Below are positions 1 to 8,250 of a DNA stretch of 64,000 nucleotides, piece by piece (the stretch's first letter is position 1; each line of letters opens with the position of its first letter). The notes beneath the pieces were generated by a model. The model was given only the letters and a program-made list of their open reading frames with translations. It did not search any database and was not told the origin of the DNA. The DNA is taken from the NCBI RefSeq assembly GCF_900236475.1, contig NZ_LT963352.1, positions 4,356,501-4,420,500 of the forward strand, read 5' to 3'. A program made the position numbers and the translations under genes. Origin of the DNA: Streptomyces chartreusis NRRL 3882. Its GTDB lineage: Bacteria > Actinomycetota > Actinomycetes > Streptomycetales > Streptomycetaceae.

Positions 1-90
1 GACGGCGGCCAGGACGGCCGCCCAGACCAGGGCGACGTACCAACGTCGCCGGAAGGCCAGTCGGCCCACTCGATACAGGAAAGTAGCCAC
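1..90 (-). CDS. MMPL-family transporter, N-terminal fragment
   Basis: The complement reads GTG then a basic stretch (RVGRLAFRRRW) followed by a hydrophobic segment (YVALVWAAVLAAV) that runs off the window. This is the usual opening of actinobacterial MMPL (RND-like) membrane proteins: a short cytoplasmic arginine-rich leader and the first membrane helix. Only 30 codons are present. An in-frame ATG six codons upstream, at 108, is an alternative start; the GTG at 90 has a GGAG about ten bases ahead. Substrate cannot be inferred. It is divergent from the cold-shock gene. Confidence 0.6.
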   Translation of the reverse strand, partial: MATFLYRVGRLAFRRRWYVALVWAAVLAAV

Positions 91-300
91 GGCAGGAGGT
101 CTCCACATCTGGGTGTCGATCGTCTGCCAAGGCTCTCCGCCGGCGGCCCGTCCCGTCGTCGTGCGGCTGCCGACAATCCGGACTACTGAGAACGCAGTAC
201 GAGCGGACCCGCGCTCCACCTGGGGTACGAGATTCCCGGGCCATCCGGCGCGGCCTGTGCTACCGTCGTTGTTGTTGCAGTTTTGGTTCCCAGAGACTTC

Positions 301-338
301 GAGTGCTCTATCGACCTTCGTCGACGAGCACTCTTTTT
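301..338 (+). terminator. Terminator-like hairpin inside the cold-shock gene leader
   Basis: GAGTGCTC (301-308) pairs with GAGCACTC (326-333), with an inner stem TCGAC/GTCGA closing a CTTC loop, followed immediately by TTTTT (334-338). It has the form of a textbook intrinsic terminator but lies about 100 bases upstream of the cold-shock start codon on the same strand. A TACCGT at 261-266 could be the -10 of the leader transcript. It is either an attenuator or the 3' end of a short RNA. Confidence 0.6.
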
Positions 339-439
339 AGTTTCCGAGGATTTTCGGATCTCTCCGAGGGTGATCATTTCAGCGACTCCGAGTCCGTAAA
401 GTGCGGGTCTCGGGTTTGTCCCCCTAAGGGAGATTCAGC

Positions 440-643
440 ATGGCATCTGGCACTGTGAAGTGGTTCAACGCGGAAAAGGGCTTCGGCTTCATCGAGCAGG
501 AGGGCGGCGGTCCCGACGTGTTCGCCCACTACTCGAACATCGCCACCTCCGGCTTCCGCGAGCTTCAGGAAGGCCAGAAGGTTACCTTCGACGTCACGCA
601 GGGCCAGAAGGGCCCGCAGGCCGAGAACATCGTGCCCGCCTGA
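440..643 (+). CDS. Cold-shock protein (CspA family)
   Basis: 67 residues, the standard length of a single cold-shock domain. It shows RNP1 (KGFGFI, about residues 13-18) and RNP2 (VFAHYS, about 27-32) in an OB-fold protein that binds single-stranded RNA or DNA and acts as an RNA chaperone. The start ATG is preceded by AAGGGAGA. The leader is long (at least 130 bases) and structured, which fits post-transcriptional control, as is known for csp genes. A strong terminator follows and a DEAD-box helicase lies downstream on the same strand, a partner with a related RNA-unwinding role in cold adaptation. Confidence 0.95.
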   Translation: MASGTVKWFNAEKGFGFIEQEGGGPDVFAHYSNIATSGFRELQEGQKVTFDVTQGQKGPQAENIVPA

Positions 644-665
644 CGCTGACGCGTCCGACGTGACC

Positions 666-693
666 GGGGCCCGCACCGTGAGGTGCGGGCCCC
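666..693 (+). terminator. Terminator after the cold-shock gene
   Basis: Perfect 12-bp stem GGGGCCCGCACC / GGTGCGGGCCCC with a GTGA loop, 22 bases after the csp stop, followed by a short T-rich stretch (GTTTTC). It separates the csp transcript from the helicase gene. Confidence 0.85.
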
Positions 694-800
694 AGCCTCG
701 TTTTCATCCCACACCCGGCTCAGTGTTGCGAATCCTGGTGCGGCCCGTCCCGGCCGCCGGGAATTCCCCGATACGTGTGCCGCATCGAGGAAGGATCCCC

Positions 801-2234
801 TTGGATCGCACCGCTCGCAAGAACAACGGCTCGCCCCACTCCCGTAAGGCCGCGGGCCGAGGCGCCTCCGCCCGTACGGCGGGCGCGGGCCGCGGCGGCC
901 CCCGGCGCCGTACCGCGCCCGGCGGGGAGTTCGCGCTGCCGGCCACCCTCACCCCGGCGCTGCCCGCCGTCGAGGACTTCGCCGGACTGGGCCTGCCCGA
1001 GCGGCTGTTGACCGCGCTGCGCGCCGAGGGCGTGACCGTGCCGTTCCCGATCCAGGCGGCGACGCTGCCGAACTCCCTGGCGGGCCGGGACGTGCTGGGC
1101 CGCGGGCGCACGGGGTCGGGCAAGACGCTCGCCTTCGGCCTCGCCGTGCTGGCCCGCATCGACGGGCAACGGGCCGAGCCCCGGCAGCCGGTGGCCCTCG
1201 TCCTCGTCCCCACCAGGGAACTGGCGCAGCAGGTCACCGACGCCCTCACCCCCTACGCCCAGGCGTTGCGCCTGCGGCTCACCACGGTGGTCGGCGGTAT
1301 GTCGATCGGCCGCCAGGCGAGCGCGCTGCGCGGCGGCGCCGAGGTCGTCGTCGCCACCCCCGGCCGGCTCAAGGACCTCATAGACCGCGGCGACTGCCGG
1401 CTGGACCGCGTCACCGTCACGGTCCTGGACGAGGCCGACCAGATGACCGACATGGGCTTCATGCCGCAGGTGACCGCCCTGCTCGACCAGGTGCGCCCCG
1501 GGGGCCAGCGGCTGCTGTTCTCGGCCACGCTGGACCGCAACGTCGACCGTCTGGTCCGCACCTACCTGCACGACCCCGTCGTGCACTCGGTCGACCCGTC
1601 CGCCGGTGCGGTCACCACCATGGAGCACCACCTGCTGCACGTGGAGGACGACGACAAGCACGCCACCACGACGGAGATCGCCGCCCGCGACGGGCGCGTG
1701 ATCATGTTCCTGGACACCAAGCACGCCGCCGACCGGCTGGCCAAGAAGCTGCTGGCCGTGGGGGTGCGCGCCTCGGCCCTGCACGGCGGGAAGTCCCAGT
1801 CCCAGCGCACCCGGACGCTGGCCCGGTTCAAGGACGGCGAGGTCACGGTCCTGGTGGCCACCAACGTCGCCGCCCGCGGCATCCACGTCGACAACCTCGA
1901 CCTCGTCGTCAACGTGGACCCGCCCGCCGACCACAAGGACTATCTGCACCGGGGCGGCCGGACCGCCCGGGCCGGCGAGTCGGGCACCGTCGTCACGCTG
2001 GTCCTGCCCCACCAGCGCCGCGAGACGGCCCGCCTGATGGCCGACGCCGGCATCACCCCGCGCGTCACCCGGGTCCGCTCGGGCGAGGCCGAACTGAGCC
2101 GTATCACCGGCGCCCAGGCGCCCTCGGGCGTGCCCGTGGTCCTCGCCCCGCCGCCCTCCGAGAGCGGCCCCGCGCGCACGGGTTCCGCCCCGCGCACCCG
2201 GCGCGGCAGGCCCTCCCGGGGCCGCCGCCGCTGA
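801..2234 (+). CDS. DEAD-box ATP-dependent RNA helicase
   Basis: 477 residues from a TTG with GGAAGGAT ahead of it; longer upstream reading has no support. The order of helicase motifs is complete: Q motif (FPIQAATLP), Walker A (GRTGSGKT), PTRELA, TPGR, DEAD, SAT, ARGIHV and HRGGRTAR, giving RecA-like domains 1 and 2. A basic N-terminal tail of about 45 residues and a basic C-terminal tail likely add RNA affinity. It unwinds short RNA duplexes using ATP, and its position beside a cold-shock protein suggests a role in RNA remodelling at low temperature. It ends 36 bases from the convergent gene remnant. Confidence 0.93.
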   Translation: MDRTARKNNGSPHSRKAAGRGASARTAGAGRGGPRRRTAPGGEFALPATLTPALPAVEDFAGLGLPERLLTALRAEGVTVPFPIQAATLPNSLAGRDVLGRGRTGSGKTLAFGLAVLARIDGQRAEPRQPVALVLVPTRELAQQVTDALTPYAQALRLRLTTVVGGMSIGRQASALRGGAEVVVATPGRLKDLIDRGDCRLDRVTVTVLDEADQMTDMGFMPQVTALLDQVRPGGQRLLFSATLDRNVDRLVRTYLHDPVVHSVDPSAGAVTTMEHHLLHVEDDDKHATTTEIAARDGRVIMFLDTKHAADRLAKKLLAVGVRASALHGGKSQSQRTRTLARFKDGEVTVLVATNVAARGIHVDNLDLVVNVDPPADHKDYLHRGGRTARAGESGTVVTLVLPHQRRETARLMADAGITPRVTRVRSGEAELSRITGAQAPSGVPVVLAPPPSESGPARTGSAPRTRRGRPSRGRRR

Positions 2235-2270
2235 CCCGCTCCCCGAAGTGGAGGCCGCGCGCGGTCCGCG

Positions 2271-2700
2271 TCACGTGCCGGGCCGCGCCGGAGCCAGCCG
2301 CACCACCGTCCCCTCCCCGTTGGACGACAGGAGCAGGGAGCCGTCCGGTGCGGCGGTGAGACCCGCGAACCGGGGTGCCACGCCGGGGAGGCCGTGCGCG
2401 AAGAGGGCGGGGGCCGGGCGGGCCGCGGCCCCCGGCGGGGTGCCGCCAGGTCTTCGGCCTCGACGCGGGTGCCGCCGGTCGTCAGGGAGACCGACCAGAG
2501 CCGGCGGTGAGCGTTCACGGTGAAGAGTTCGTCGCCGTGCACCGCCACGCCCTGCGGGGCGCCGAGGCCGTCCGCGACCGGTACCAACTCGCCTTCGTCC
2601 ACGGGATGGTCGAGGCCTTCGGCCAGGTGCCGGTGGCGGGGTCGTAGGTCCGGTGGCCGTCCTTCGCGGAGACCGTCACGCGCGCGCTGCGGATGATCGA
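2271..2700 (-). pseudogene. Remnant of an NHL/SMP-30-like beta-propeller gene
   Basis: On the minus strand, protein-like stretches appear in different frames: one frame gives a segment with GLGAPQGVAVHGDELFTV and LWSVSLTTG, typical of beta-propeller blades; another gives FAGLTAAPDGSLLLSSNGEG and then RLAPARPGT with a stop at 2271. No single frame spans them and no start codon with a ribosome site is visible upstream. The pieces read like the C-terminal half of a gluconolactonase/NHL-type repeat protein broken by at least one frameshift. It lies between convergent helicase and the glycosyltransferase. Exact limits are uncertain, and a sequence error is possible. Confidence 0.5.
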
Positions 2701-2742
2701 CGTCGTCGAGCGGCGCTGGCACGACGGGCCTGGGGGCCCGCC

Positions 2743-3879
2743 TCAGCCCACCCCGAGCAGGGACGTCAGGTGCCCGTGGGTCCGGTCCCACCCCCATTCC
2801 CCGCGCACCCAGGCACGGCCCTTGCGGCCCATGTCCCGGGCCGGCTCCGTCTCGTCCAGCAACAGCGTCAGCCGGTCGGCGAGCGCCTCCACGTCACGGC
2901 CGTCGACCACGAAGCCGGTCTCCCCGTCCCGTACGGTGTCCGGCGCGCCGCCCGAGTCGCCGACGACGACCGGCAGTCCGGCCGCGGCCGCCTCCAGGAA
3001 CACGATGCCGAGGCCCTCGACCTCCATGCCCGCCCTGCGAGTCCGGCACGGCATCGCGAACACCTGGGCGGCGGCGTAGAACCCGGGCATCTCCTCGTGC
3101 GGGTGCCCGCCCGCGAAGACCACCGCGCCGGCCGGCCCCCGCTCGGCCGCCAGCCGGCGCAGGGCCCGGGCGTGCGGCCCGTCCCCGACCAGCAGCAGCA
3201 CCGCGTCGGGCACACTACGGCGCACCAGGGGCAACGCTCGTATCAGCGCGTCCTGTCCCTTGCGCGGGACGAGCCGCGCCGCGCACAGCACGACCGGACT
3301 GTCGCCCAGGCCGTACCGCTCCCGCACCCGGGCCGCCGCTGCCGCGGAGCCCCGGAAGACCTCGGCGTCCACGCCGGGCGCCAGCCGCCGCATCCGTGCC
3401 GCCGCCTCCGGTCCGACGGCGGCGGCGATCCGGGCCCGGGTGTACGAGCCGAGGTACGTGACGCTGTCCACCCCGGCGCCGACGCGGCGCAGCAGCGCGC
3501 GGGCACCCGGCGTGCGCGCCCACCACACCTCGTGCCCGTGCGTCGTGGCGACCAGCCGCCGCACCTCCGTACGGCGCCGCAGCTCGCCCGCCATCAGCCC
3601 GAGCGGGGCCGCGGCCCCGAACCAGACGCTGTCGCAGTCGAACCGGCGGGCCAGCTCCACCGCCCGGGCGGTGACCCGCCTGGTCGGCAGCAGCATGTGG
3701 CTGCGGTCCCGCACGACGGGGAACGGCAGCCGGGCGTCGTAGGCCCGGTCGCCCGGCGTGCTGGAGGTGTAGACGGCGACCCGGTCGGGCGGGAAGCGGA
3801 CCGTCATGGCGTGGACGAAGGTCTCGATGCCGCCCTGCCGGGGCGGGAAGTCGTTGGTGACGACGAGCGTGCGCGGCAT
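2743..3879 (-). CDS. GT4 glycosyltransferase, PimB-like mannosyltransferase
   Basis: 378 residues, two Rossmann domains (GT-B fold). The N-terminus has VTNDFPPRQGGIETF, characteristic of phosphatidylinositol mannoside mannosyltransferases such as PimB', with the nucleotide-sugar EX7E motif EGLGIVFLE around residue 290. The likely reaction is transfer of mannose from GDP-mannose to a membrane lipid acceptor at the cytoplasmic face. The start ATG has GGAGG located inside the last codons of the upstream gene, so it is probably co-transcribed with the polytopic glycosyltransferase 6-23 bases upstream. A small GC hairpin (2725-2740) follows the stop. Acceptor specificity is inference. Confidence 0.85.
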   Translation of the reverse strand: MPRTLVVTNDFPPRQGGIETFVHAMTVRFPPDRVAVYTSSTPGDRAYDARLPFPVVRDRSHMLLPTRRVTARAVELARRFDCDSVWFGAAAPLGLMAGELRRRTEVRRLVATTHGHEVWWARTPGARALLRRVGAGVDSVTYLGSYTRARIAAAVGPEAAARMRRLAPGVDAEVFRGSAAAAARVRERYGLGDSPVVLCAARLVPRKGQDALIRALPLVRRSVPDAVLLLVGDGPHARALRRLAAERGPAGAVVFAGGHPHEEMPGFYAAAQVFAMPCRTRRAGMEVEGLGIVFLEAAAAGLPVVVGDSGGAPDTVRDGETGFVVDGRDVEALADRLTLLLDETEPARDMGRKGRAWVRGEWGWDRTHGHLTSLLGVG

Positions 3880-3902
3880 GGTCGGTCAGTCCTCCAGCGG
3901 CT

Positions 3903-5219
3903 TCAGGGTGAGCAGGTGGTTGCGGTGCGCCTCGGTGACCCGGCCCACGGGACGCCACCGGCCGGCCCGAGCCGGAACCAGCCGAGCAGCACCAGCGGGT
4001 AGACGACGTATCCGAAGCGGGTGGCGGGGATCAGGCACATCGCGATCCCGAGGCCCAGCGCGAGCCGGTCGGCGGCGGCGACGGTGGTGCGCGGCGGACG
4101 CGTCACGAGGGACCCGGCCACCGCGACCGCGCTCAGCGCCAGCGCCGCCACGGCGAGGGCGAAGCCCCCCGGCACGTACGTCGCCAGCAGATGCCCGGGC
4201 AGCGGGCTGGTCGCCGGGGATCCGGTGCCTCCCTCGCCGAGCGGGAAGAGCAGCACGTGCTCGGTGAACGCCCGGGGGTCGGCGAGCGCGACCGGCAGCA
4301 CGGCGAGCACGGCGAGGGTGACGGCCGTGACACCGGCCCGCACGGCGGCCCGCCCCCCGGCGGTCACCGCGAGCAGGGCGAGACCGACGGGCAGCAGCGG
4401 CCAGGCCGTCCACTTCAGCGACGCGGCGGCGCCGAGCGCGAGCCCGGCGGCGACCGGGCCGCCGCGGCCGGCGAGGGCGAGCGCGAGACACATCAGGGCG
4501 ATGACCGGCAGATCGACACCGCCGACGGCGAGCGGGAGGGCGACGGCGGGGGTGGCGGCGAGCCGGAGGAGGGGGCGGGCGGTGCGGTGCCGGGACGGCT
4601 GTGCCCCCCTGCCCAGCGCGGCGGCCAGCCCCATGGCCCCGAGTGACACCAGCCCGAACCACAGCCGGGCGTCCGCGAGCGGGACGTCGCCGAGGACGGC
4701 CCGGGGCAGCCCGAAGAGGGCCATGCCGGGCAGGTACGGGTTGTAGTCCCGCAGTCGGGCCGGGTCCGGGACGTACGGTGTGCCGGAGTCCAGCAGCAGC
4801 CCGCCGGACCGCTCGACGACCGTGACCTCCAACTGCCGTGCCCCGTCCGCGACCAGGAACACCAGCGGCACCAGCACGGACCCGACGGCGGCCACCGCCG
4901 CGCTCGCCAGGCCCCAGGGCCGCGCGGAGAGACGGGCGACGAGCGCGCCGAGACCGTAGCCGGCGGTGGCACAGGCGCCCCACACCTGGTGCGGGGCGAT
5001 CGTCGTACGCAGACACAGCAGCAGTGCGAAGACGGCGCAGGCCGCCCAGCACAGGGTCTCCCATCGGCGGCCGGTGCTCCGCCGGGACGGCGGAAGGGAG
5101 ACCGGGACGCGAAAGGGGCCGGGGAGGCCCACCGGCGCGGCGGTACGCACGGCCGCCGCCGAACCACCCGGCACCAGCGAGCCGACCAGCGGCAGCAGCC
5201 CTCGCGAACGCCCCTGCAT
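3903..5219 (-). CDS. Polytopic mannosyltransferase-like membrane protein (GT87 type), 3' end frameshifted
   Basis: About 438 residues from ATG at 5219 (AGGGGGAG six bases ahead). It has roughly ten hydrophobic helices and a periplasmic-side segment with RDYNPYLPGM, as seen in GT-C polyprenyl-phosphate-mannose-dependent transferases of actinobacteria. The given frame ends at 3903 with a low-GC3 tail, but from about 3970 the -1 frame carries a tail with near-total G/C third positions (VTEAHRNHLLTLKP, stop at 3886), so one base is probably missing near 3961-3975 and the true gene ends at 3886, six bases from the next start. It is likely in one operon with the PimB-like gene, suggesting lipid or lipoglycan mannosylation. 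Confidence 0.75.
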   Translation of the reverse strand: MQGRSRGLLPLVGSLVPGGSAAAVRTAAPVGLPGPFRVPVSLPPSRRSTGRRWETLCWAACAVFALLLCLRTTIAPHQVWGACATAGYGLGALVARLSARPWGLASAAVAAVGSVLVPLVFLVADGARQLEVTVVERSGGLLLDSGTPYVPDPARLRDYNPYLPGMALFGLPRAVLGDVPLADARLWFGLVSLGAMGLAAALGRGAQPSRHRTARPLLRLAATPAVALPLAVGGVDLPVIALMCLALALAGRGGPVAAGLALGAAASLKWTAWPLLPVGLALLAVTAGGRAAVRAGVTAVTLAVLAVLPVALADPRAFTEHVLLFPLGEGGTGSPATSPLPGHLLATYVPGGFALAVAALALSAVAVAGSLVTRPPRTTVAAADRLALGLGIAMCLIPATRFGYVVYPLVLLGWFRLGPAGGVPWAGSPRRTATTCSP

Positions 5220-5399
5220 CCCGCTCCCCCTGTCCACCGCCGGCCGGCCTTCCGTCTTTTCCGGCAAGTCTTCGCAAGGGGCGGACGCGAGGCGTCACAC
5301 CGGGCACCGATCCTCGGTGTCAACCCGTGGTACTCGTCCGGCACCCGGATCAACCCGTACGGTGACGCGGGCCGGACACCTCCGGCCGACAATGTGGGC

Positions 5400-6659
5400 A
5401 TGCGTCAGTCGTCCCTGCGCCCCACCGCATGGCCGCGGTCGCCCCGCTACCCGTACGTCAGCGGCGTCCTGCTGGTCCTCCTCGCCGCGGCCGAGGTCCT
5501 GCACTCCCGCATCAGCTCGACGACGGTCCTGGCCACCCTGCCCTTCGTGGTGCTCCCCCTGCTGTGGCGGCGACGTGAACCCCGCATCGGATGCCTGGTG
5601 GTGCCGGCGGCGCTGCTGAACTTCCTCTTCCGCCCGGAGCTGCTGATGACGGTGGCGGTGGCGGGAGTCATGGGCCTCTACACGCTCGCCCGCCACCGGG
5701 TCCTGCACCCCGCACTGCTCAGCGCGGCCGCGATCACCGGCTCGGTGCTGGTCAACCTGGGCCATGTGGCGACGGGCGTGTACGACCTCGGCGGCCGGGC
5801 GCCCGCCGTCGGCGCCGACGGCTCGCTGTCGTACTTCACGGAGTCGTTCGTCCTGGCCGTGGGCGTGGTGGCGACGGTCGGTGTCGCGGACGCCACCCGC
5901 AGCCGGGAGGAGTCCCGGCAGGCGCGCGAGGCGGCCCAGCGGGAACTGATCGCCATGGAGCGCAGGCATGCGGCGGCACAGGAACGAGCTGCCATAGCAC
6001 GGGAGTTGCACGACATCGTGGCGCACTCGGTGTCCGTGATCGCCGTCCAGGCGGAGAGCGCCACGTACACCACACCCGACCTGTCCCCGCCCGCCCGCGA
6101 CGGCTTCCAGCAGATCGCCTCGTCGGCCCGGTCGGCACTGACCGAACTGCGCCGGCTGCTGAGCGTGCTCCGCGCGGACGAGGCCGGAGCCGAGGAGGCG
6201 GCCCCGGTCGTACCGCAACCGACGCTCGACTCCCTGGGGGCGCTGCTGGAAGCCCACCGGTCGGGCGGCGGAGAGGTGATCCTGCACACGGCGGGCACCC
6301 GCCCCGCGGCGCTCCCGCCCTCCCTCGAACTCACGGTCTACCGCATCGTCCAGGAGGCCCTGACCAACGCCCGCCGCCATGCACCGGGCGCCGCGGTCGA
6401 CGTCCGCCTCACCTACGAGGAGGACGAAGTCCGGCTGCGCATCACCGACGACGGCCCCGGCCCAGGGCCCGGTGCGGGACCCCGAGGCCCCCAACACTCC
6501 TCCGGCGGGCACGGGTTGAGCGGAATGCGGGAGCGTGCGAGCCTACTCGGCGGACGTCTGACCTGCGGGGCCGCCGGTCCCGGGGGTGGTTTCCTGATCG
6601 AGGCGGAACTCCCGGTGCGGGCGGTCGCGAAGAGCTTCGCGGAGGGTGTGTACGAGTGA
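5400..6659 (+). CDS. NarL-type sensor histidine kinase
   Basis: 419 residues. The N-terminal 160 residues hold five or so membrane helices, followed by a coiled linker (ESRQAREAAQREL), a HisKA_3 dimerisation domain with RELHDIVAHS (phospho-acceptor His204) and a HATPase domain with ALTNARRHAP and GHGLSGMRERA. It autophosphorylates and passes phosphate to the adjacent regulator; the stop overlaps the regulator start (GTGA). No ribosome site precedes the ATG, so the message may be leaderless or begin at the GTG two codons earlier. Signal unknown. Confidence 0.9.
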   Translation: MRQSSLRPTAWPRSPRYPYVSGVLLVLLAAAEVLHSRISSTTVLATLPFVVLPLLWRRREPRIGCLVVPAALLNFLFRPELLMTVAVAGVMGLYTLARHRVLHPALLSAAAITGSVLVNLGHVATGVYDLGGRAPAVGADGSLSYFTESFVLAVGVVATVGVADATRSREESRQAREAAQRELIAMERRHAAAQERAAIARELHDIVAHSVSVIAVQAESATYTTPDLSPPARDGFQQIASSARSALTELRRLLSVLRADEAGAEEAAPVVPQPTLDSLGALLEAHRSGGGEVILHTAGTRPAALPPSLELTVYRIVQEALTNARRHAPGAAVDVRLTYEEDEVRLRITDDGPGPGPGAGPRGPQHSSGGHGLSGMRERASLLGGRLTCGAAGPGGGFLIEAELPVRAVAKSFAEGVYE

Positions 6660-7333
6660 CGGCGGGGGAACCGATCCGGGCGATCGTGGCCGACGACCAG
6701 GCGGTGGTACGCACGGGGTTCGTGAACCTGCTGTCCACCCAGGACGACATCGACGTCGTGGGCGAGGCGGAGGACGGCGAACAGGCCGTCGCCCTCGCGC
6801 TGGCCCACCGGCCGGACGTGGCGCTGCTGGACATCAGGATGCCCGAGCTTGACGGCATCCAGGCCGCGCGCACGATCCTCCGGGAGACCGACGGTGCCAC
6901 CAAGGCGCTGATGCTCACCACGTTCGACCTCGACCAGTACGTCTTCGACGCGCTGGCGGCCGGGGCCAGCGGCTTCCTCCTGAAGGACGCGACCTTCCCC
7001 GAACTCCTGCACGCGGTACGGGTGGTGGCCGCCGGCGACGCCATGCTGGCCCCCGGCATCACCCGCCGCCTGATCGCCGAGTTCGCCCCCCGCCGCCCCG
7101 TCACGGCCCCCAAGTCCCTCCTCGACCGCCTCACCGCCCGCGAGGTGGAGGTCCTCCTCCTCATCGCCCAGGGCCTCTCCAACAAGGACATCGCCGAACG
7201 CCTGACCATCACCGACCACACGGTCAAGACCCACATCAACCGCCTGTTCACCAAGCTGGACCTCCGCGACCGGGCCCAGGCGGTGATCGTGGCGTACGAG
7301 GCGGGTCTGGTGACGCCGGGGGAGGGCGGCTGA
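6656..7333 (+). CDS. NarL/LuxR-family response regulator
   Basis: 225 residues from GTG overlapping the kinase stop, which implies translational coupling. The receiver domain has acidic pair DD13-14, phospho-acceptor Asp59 (ALLDIRMP) and the Lys of FLLKDA; the C-terminal HTH_LuxR carries LTAREVEVLLLIAQGLSNKDIA and TVKTHINRLFTKL. It is the DNA-binding partner of the upstream kinase. Target genes are not evident; no transporter follows as often happens with such pairs. Confidence 0.93.
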   Translation: MTAGEPIRAIVADDQAVVRTGFVNLLSTQDDIDVVGEAEDGEQAVALALAHRPDVALLDIRMPELDGIQAARTILRETDGATKALMLTTFDLDQYVFDALAAGASGFLLKDATFPELLHAVRVVAAGDAMLAPGITRRLIAEFAPRRPVTAPKSLLDRLTAREVEVLLLIAQGLSNKDIAERLTITDHTVKTHINRLFTKLDLRDRAQAVIVAYEAGLVTPGEGG

Positions 7334-7482
7334 GGTCGCAACGAGGCCGGCCACTCAACGGGCTCGGGGACCGGCACGCCGGGCTGTGGCTGGACGACGC
7401 GGACACGGTCGCCCTGACCGCGAGGGCCGGCCAGTGCCCGATCGTGTTGACCGCCCCCGGCAGGCACTGCTGGAGTCGGCAC

Positions 7483-8223
7483 GTGGACAGCATCCCCGCC
7501 AACCGGCGGCTCTGGAACCAGATCAGCAGCGCCTACCAGCACGAGCACGACCCGCAAATCGGCGCCACACCCCGGCTGTGGGGCATGTACTCCATCCCCG
7601 ACGCGCACCTGCACGCCCTGGGCGACGTCACCGGCAAACGCGTCCTCGAACTCGGCTGCGGCGCCGGCCAGTGGTCAAGGGCGCTCGCCGCCGAGGGCGC
7701 CACCGTGGTCGGACTCGACCTGTCCGAAGCCCAACTCGCCGCGGCGGCCGACGCGATGGGAGCGGCCCGCTACCCGCTGGTGCAAGGCGCCGCCGAACAA
7801 CTCCCCTTCGCCGCCGACAGCTTCGACCTGGTGTTCTGCGACTTCGGTGGGCTCAGCTGGGCGCCCCCGCACCTGGCCGTCCCGCAGGCCGCACGCGTCT
7901 TGACCCGAGGCGGGCGCCTGGTGTTCAACGTCGCCAGCCCATGGTTCGAAGTCTGCTACGACGAAGCCGCCAGCCGCGTGACCACGACGCTGCAGAAGGA
8001 CTACTTCGGGCTGAACAGCATCGCCGAAGACGACGGCGCGACCAGCTATCAGCTCACCTACGGCGACTGGGTCAAGGTCCTGCGCGGCGCGGGTCTCATC
8101 ATCGACGACCTCATCGAGCCGCGGCCCGACCTCGGCACACCCAACGGCTACAACGAAACCGACCCACCGGACTGGGCACACCGCTGGCCGGCGGAACTGC
8201 TCTGGGTGACCCACAAACCGTAG
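7483..8223 (+). CDS. Class I SAM-dependent methyltransferase
   Basis: 246 residues from GTG at 7483, chosen because GGAG lies eight bases ahead and the N-terminus (NRRLWNQISSAYQHEHD) matches the usual opening of this family. Motif I is VLELGCGAGQW, motif II GLDLSEAQL, and the post-I segment has FDLVFCDFGGLSWAPP. The SAM-binding Rossmann fold is clear; the substrate is not. It follows the two-component pair after 150 bases of sequence in which nothing is recognised, so an operon is doubtful. Confidence 0.85.
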   Translation: MDSIPANRRLWNQISSAYQHEHDPQIGATPRLWGMYSIPDAHLHALGDVTGKRVLELGCGAGQWSRALAAEGATVVGLDLSEAQLAAAADAMGAARYPLVQGAAEQLPFAADSFDLVFCDFGGLSWAPPHLAVPQAARVLTRGGRLVFNVASPWFEVCYDEAASRVTTTLQKDYFGLNSIAEDDGATSYQLTYGDWVKVLRGAGLIIDDLIEPRPDLGTPNGYNETDPPDWAHRWPAELLWVTHKP

Positions 8224-8250
8224 GTTCCGCCGCGCCGGGACGGGAGGGAC

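Noticed and set aside
7334-7482. Possible gene remnant between the response regulator and the methyltransferase
   Set aside because: No recognisable peptide in any frame; too short to support a claim.
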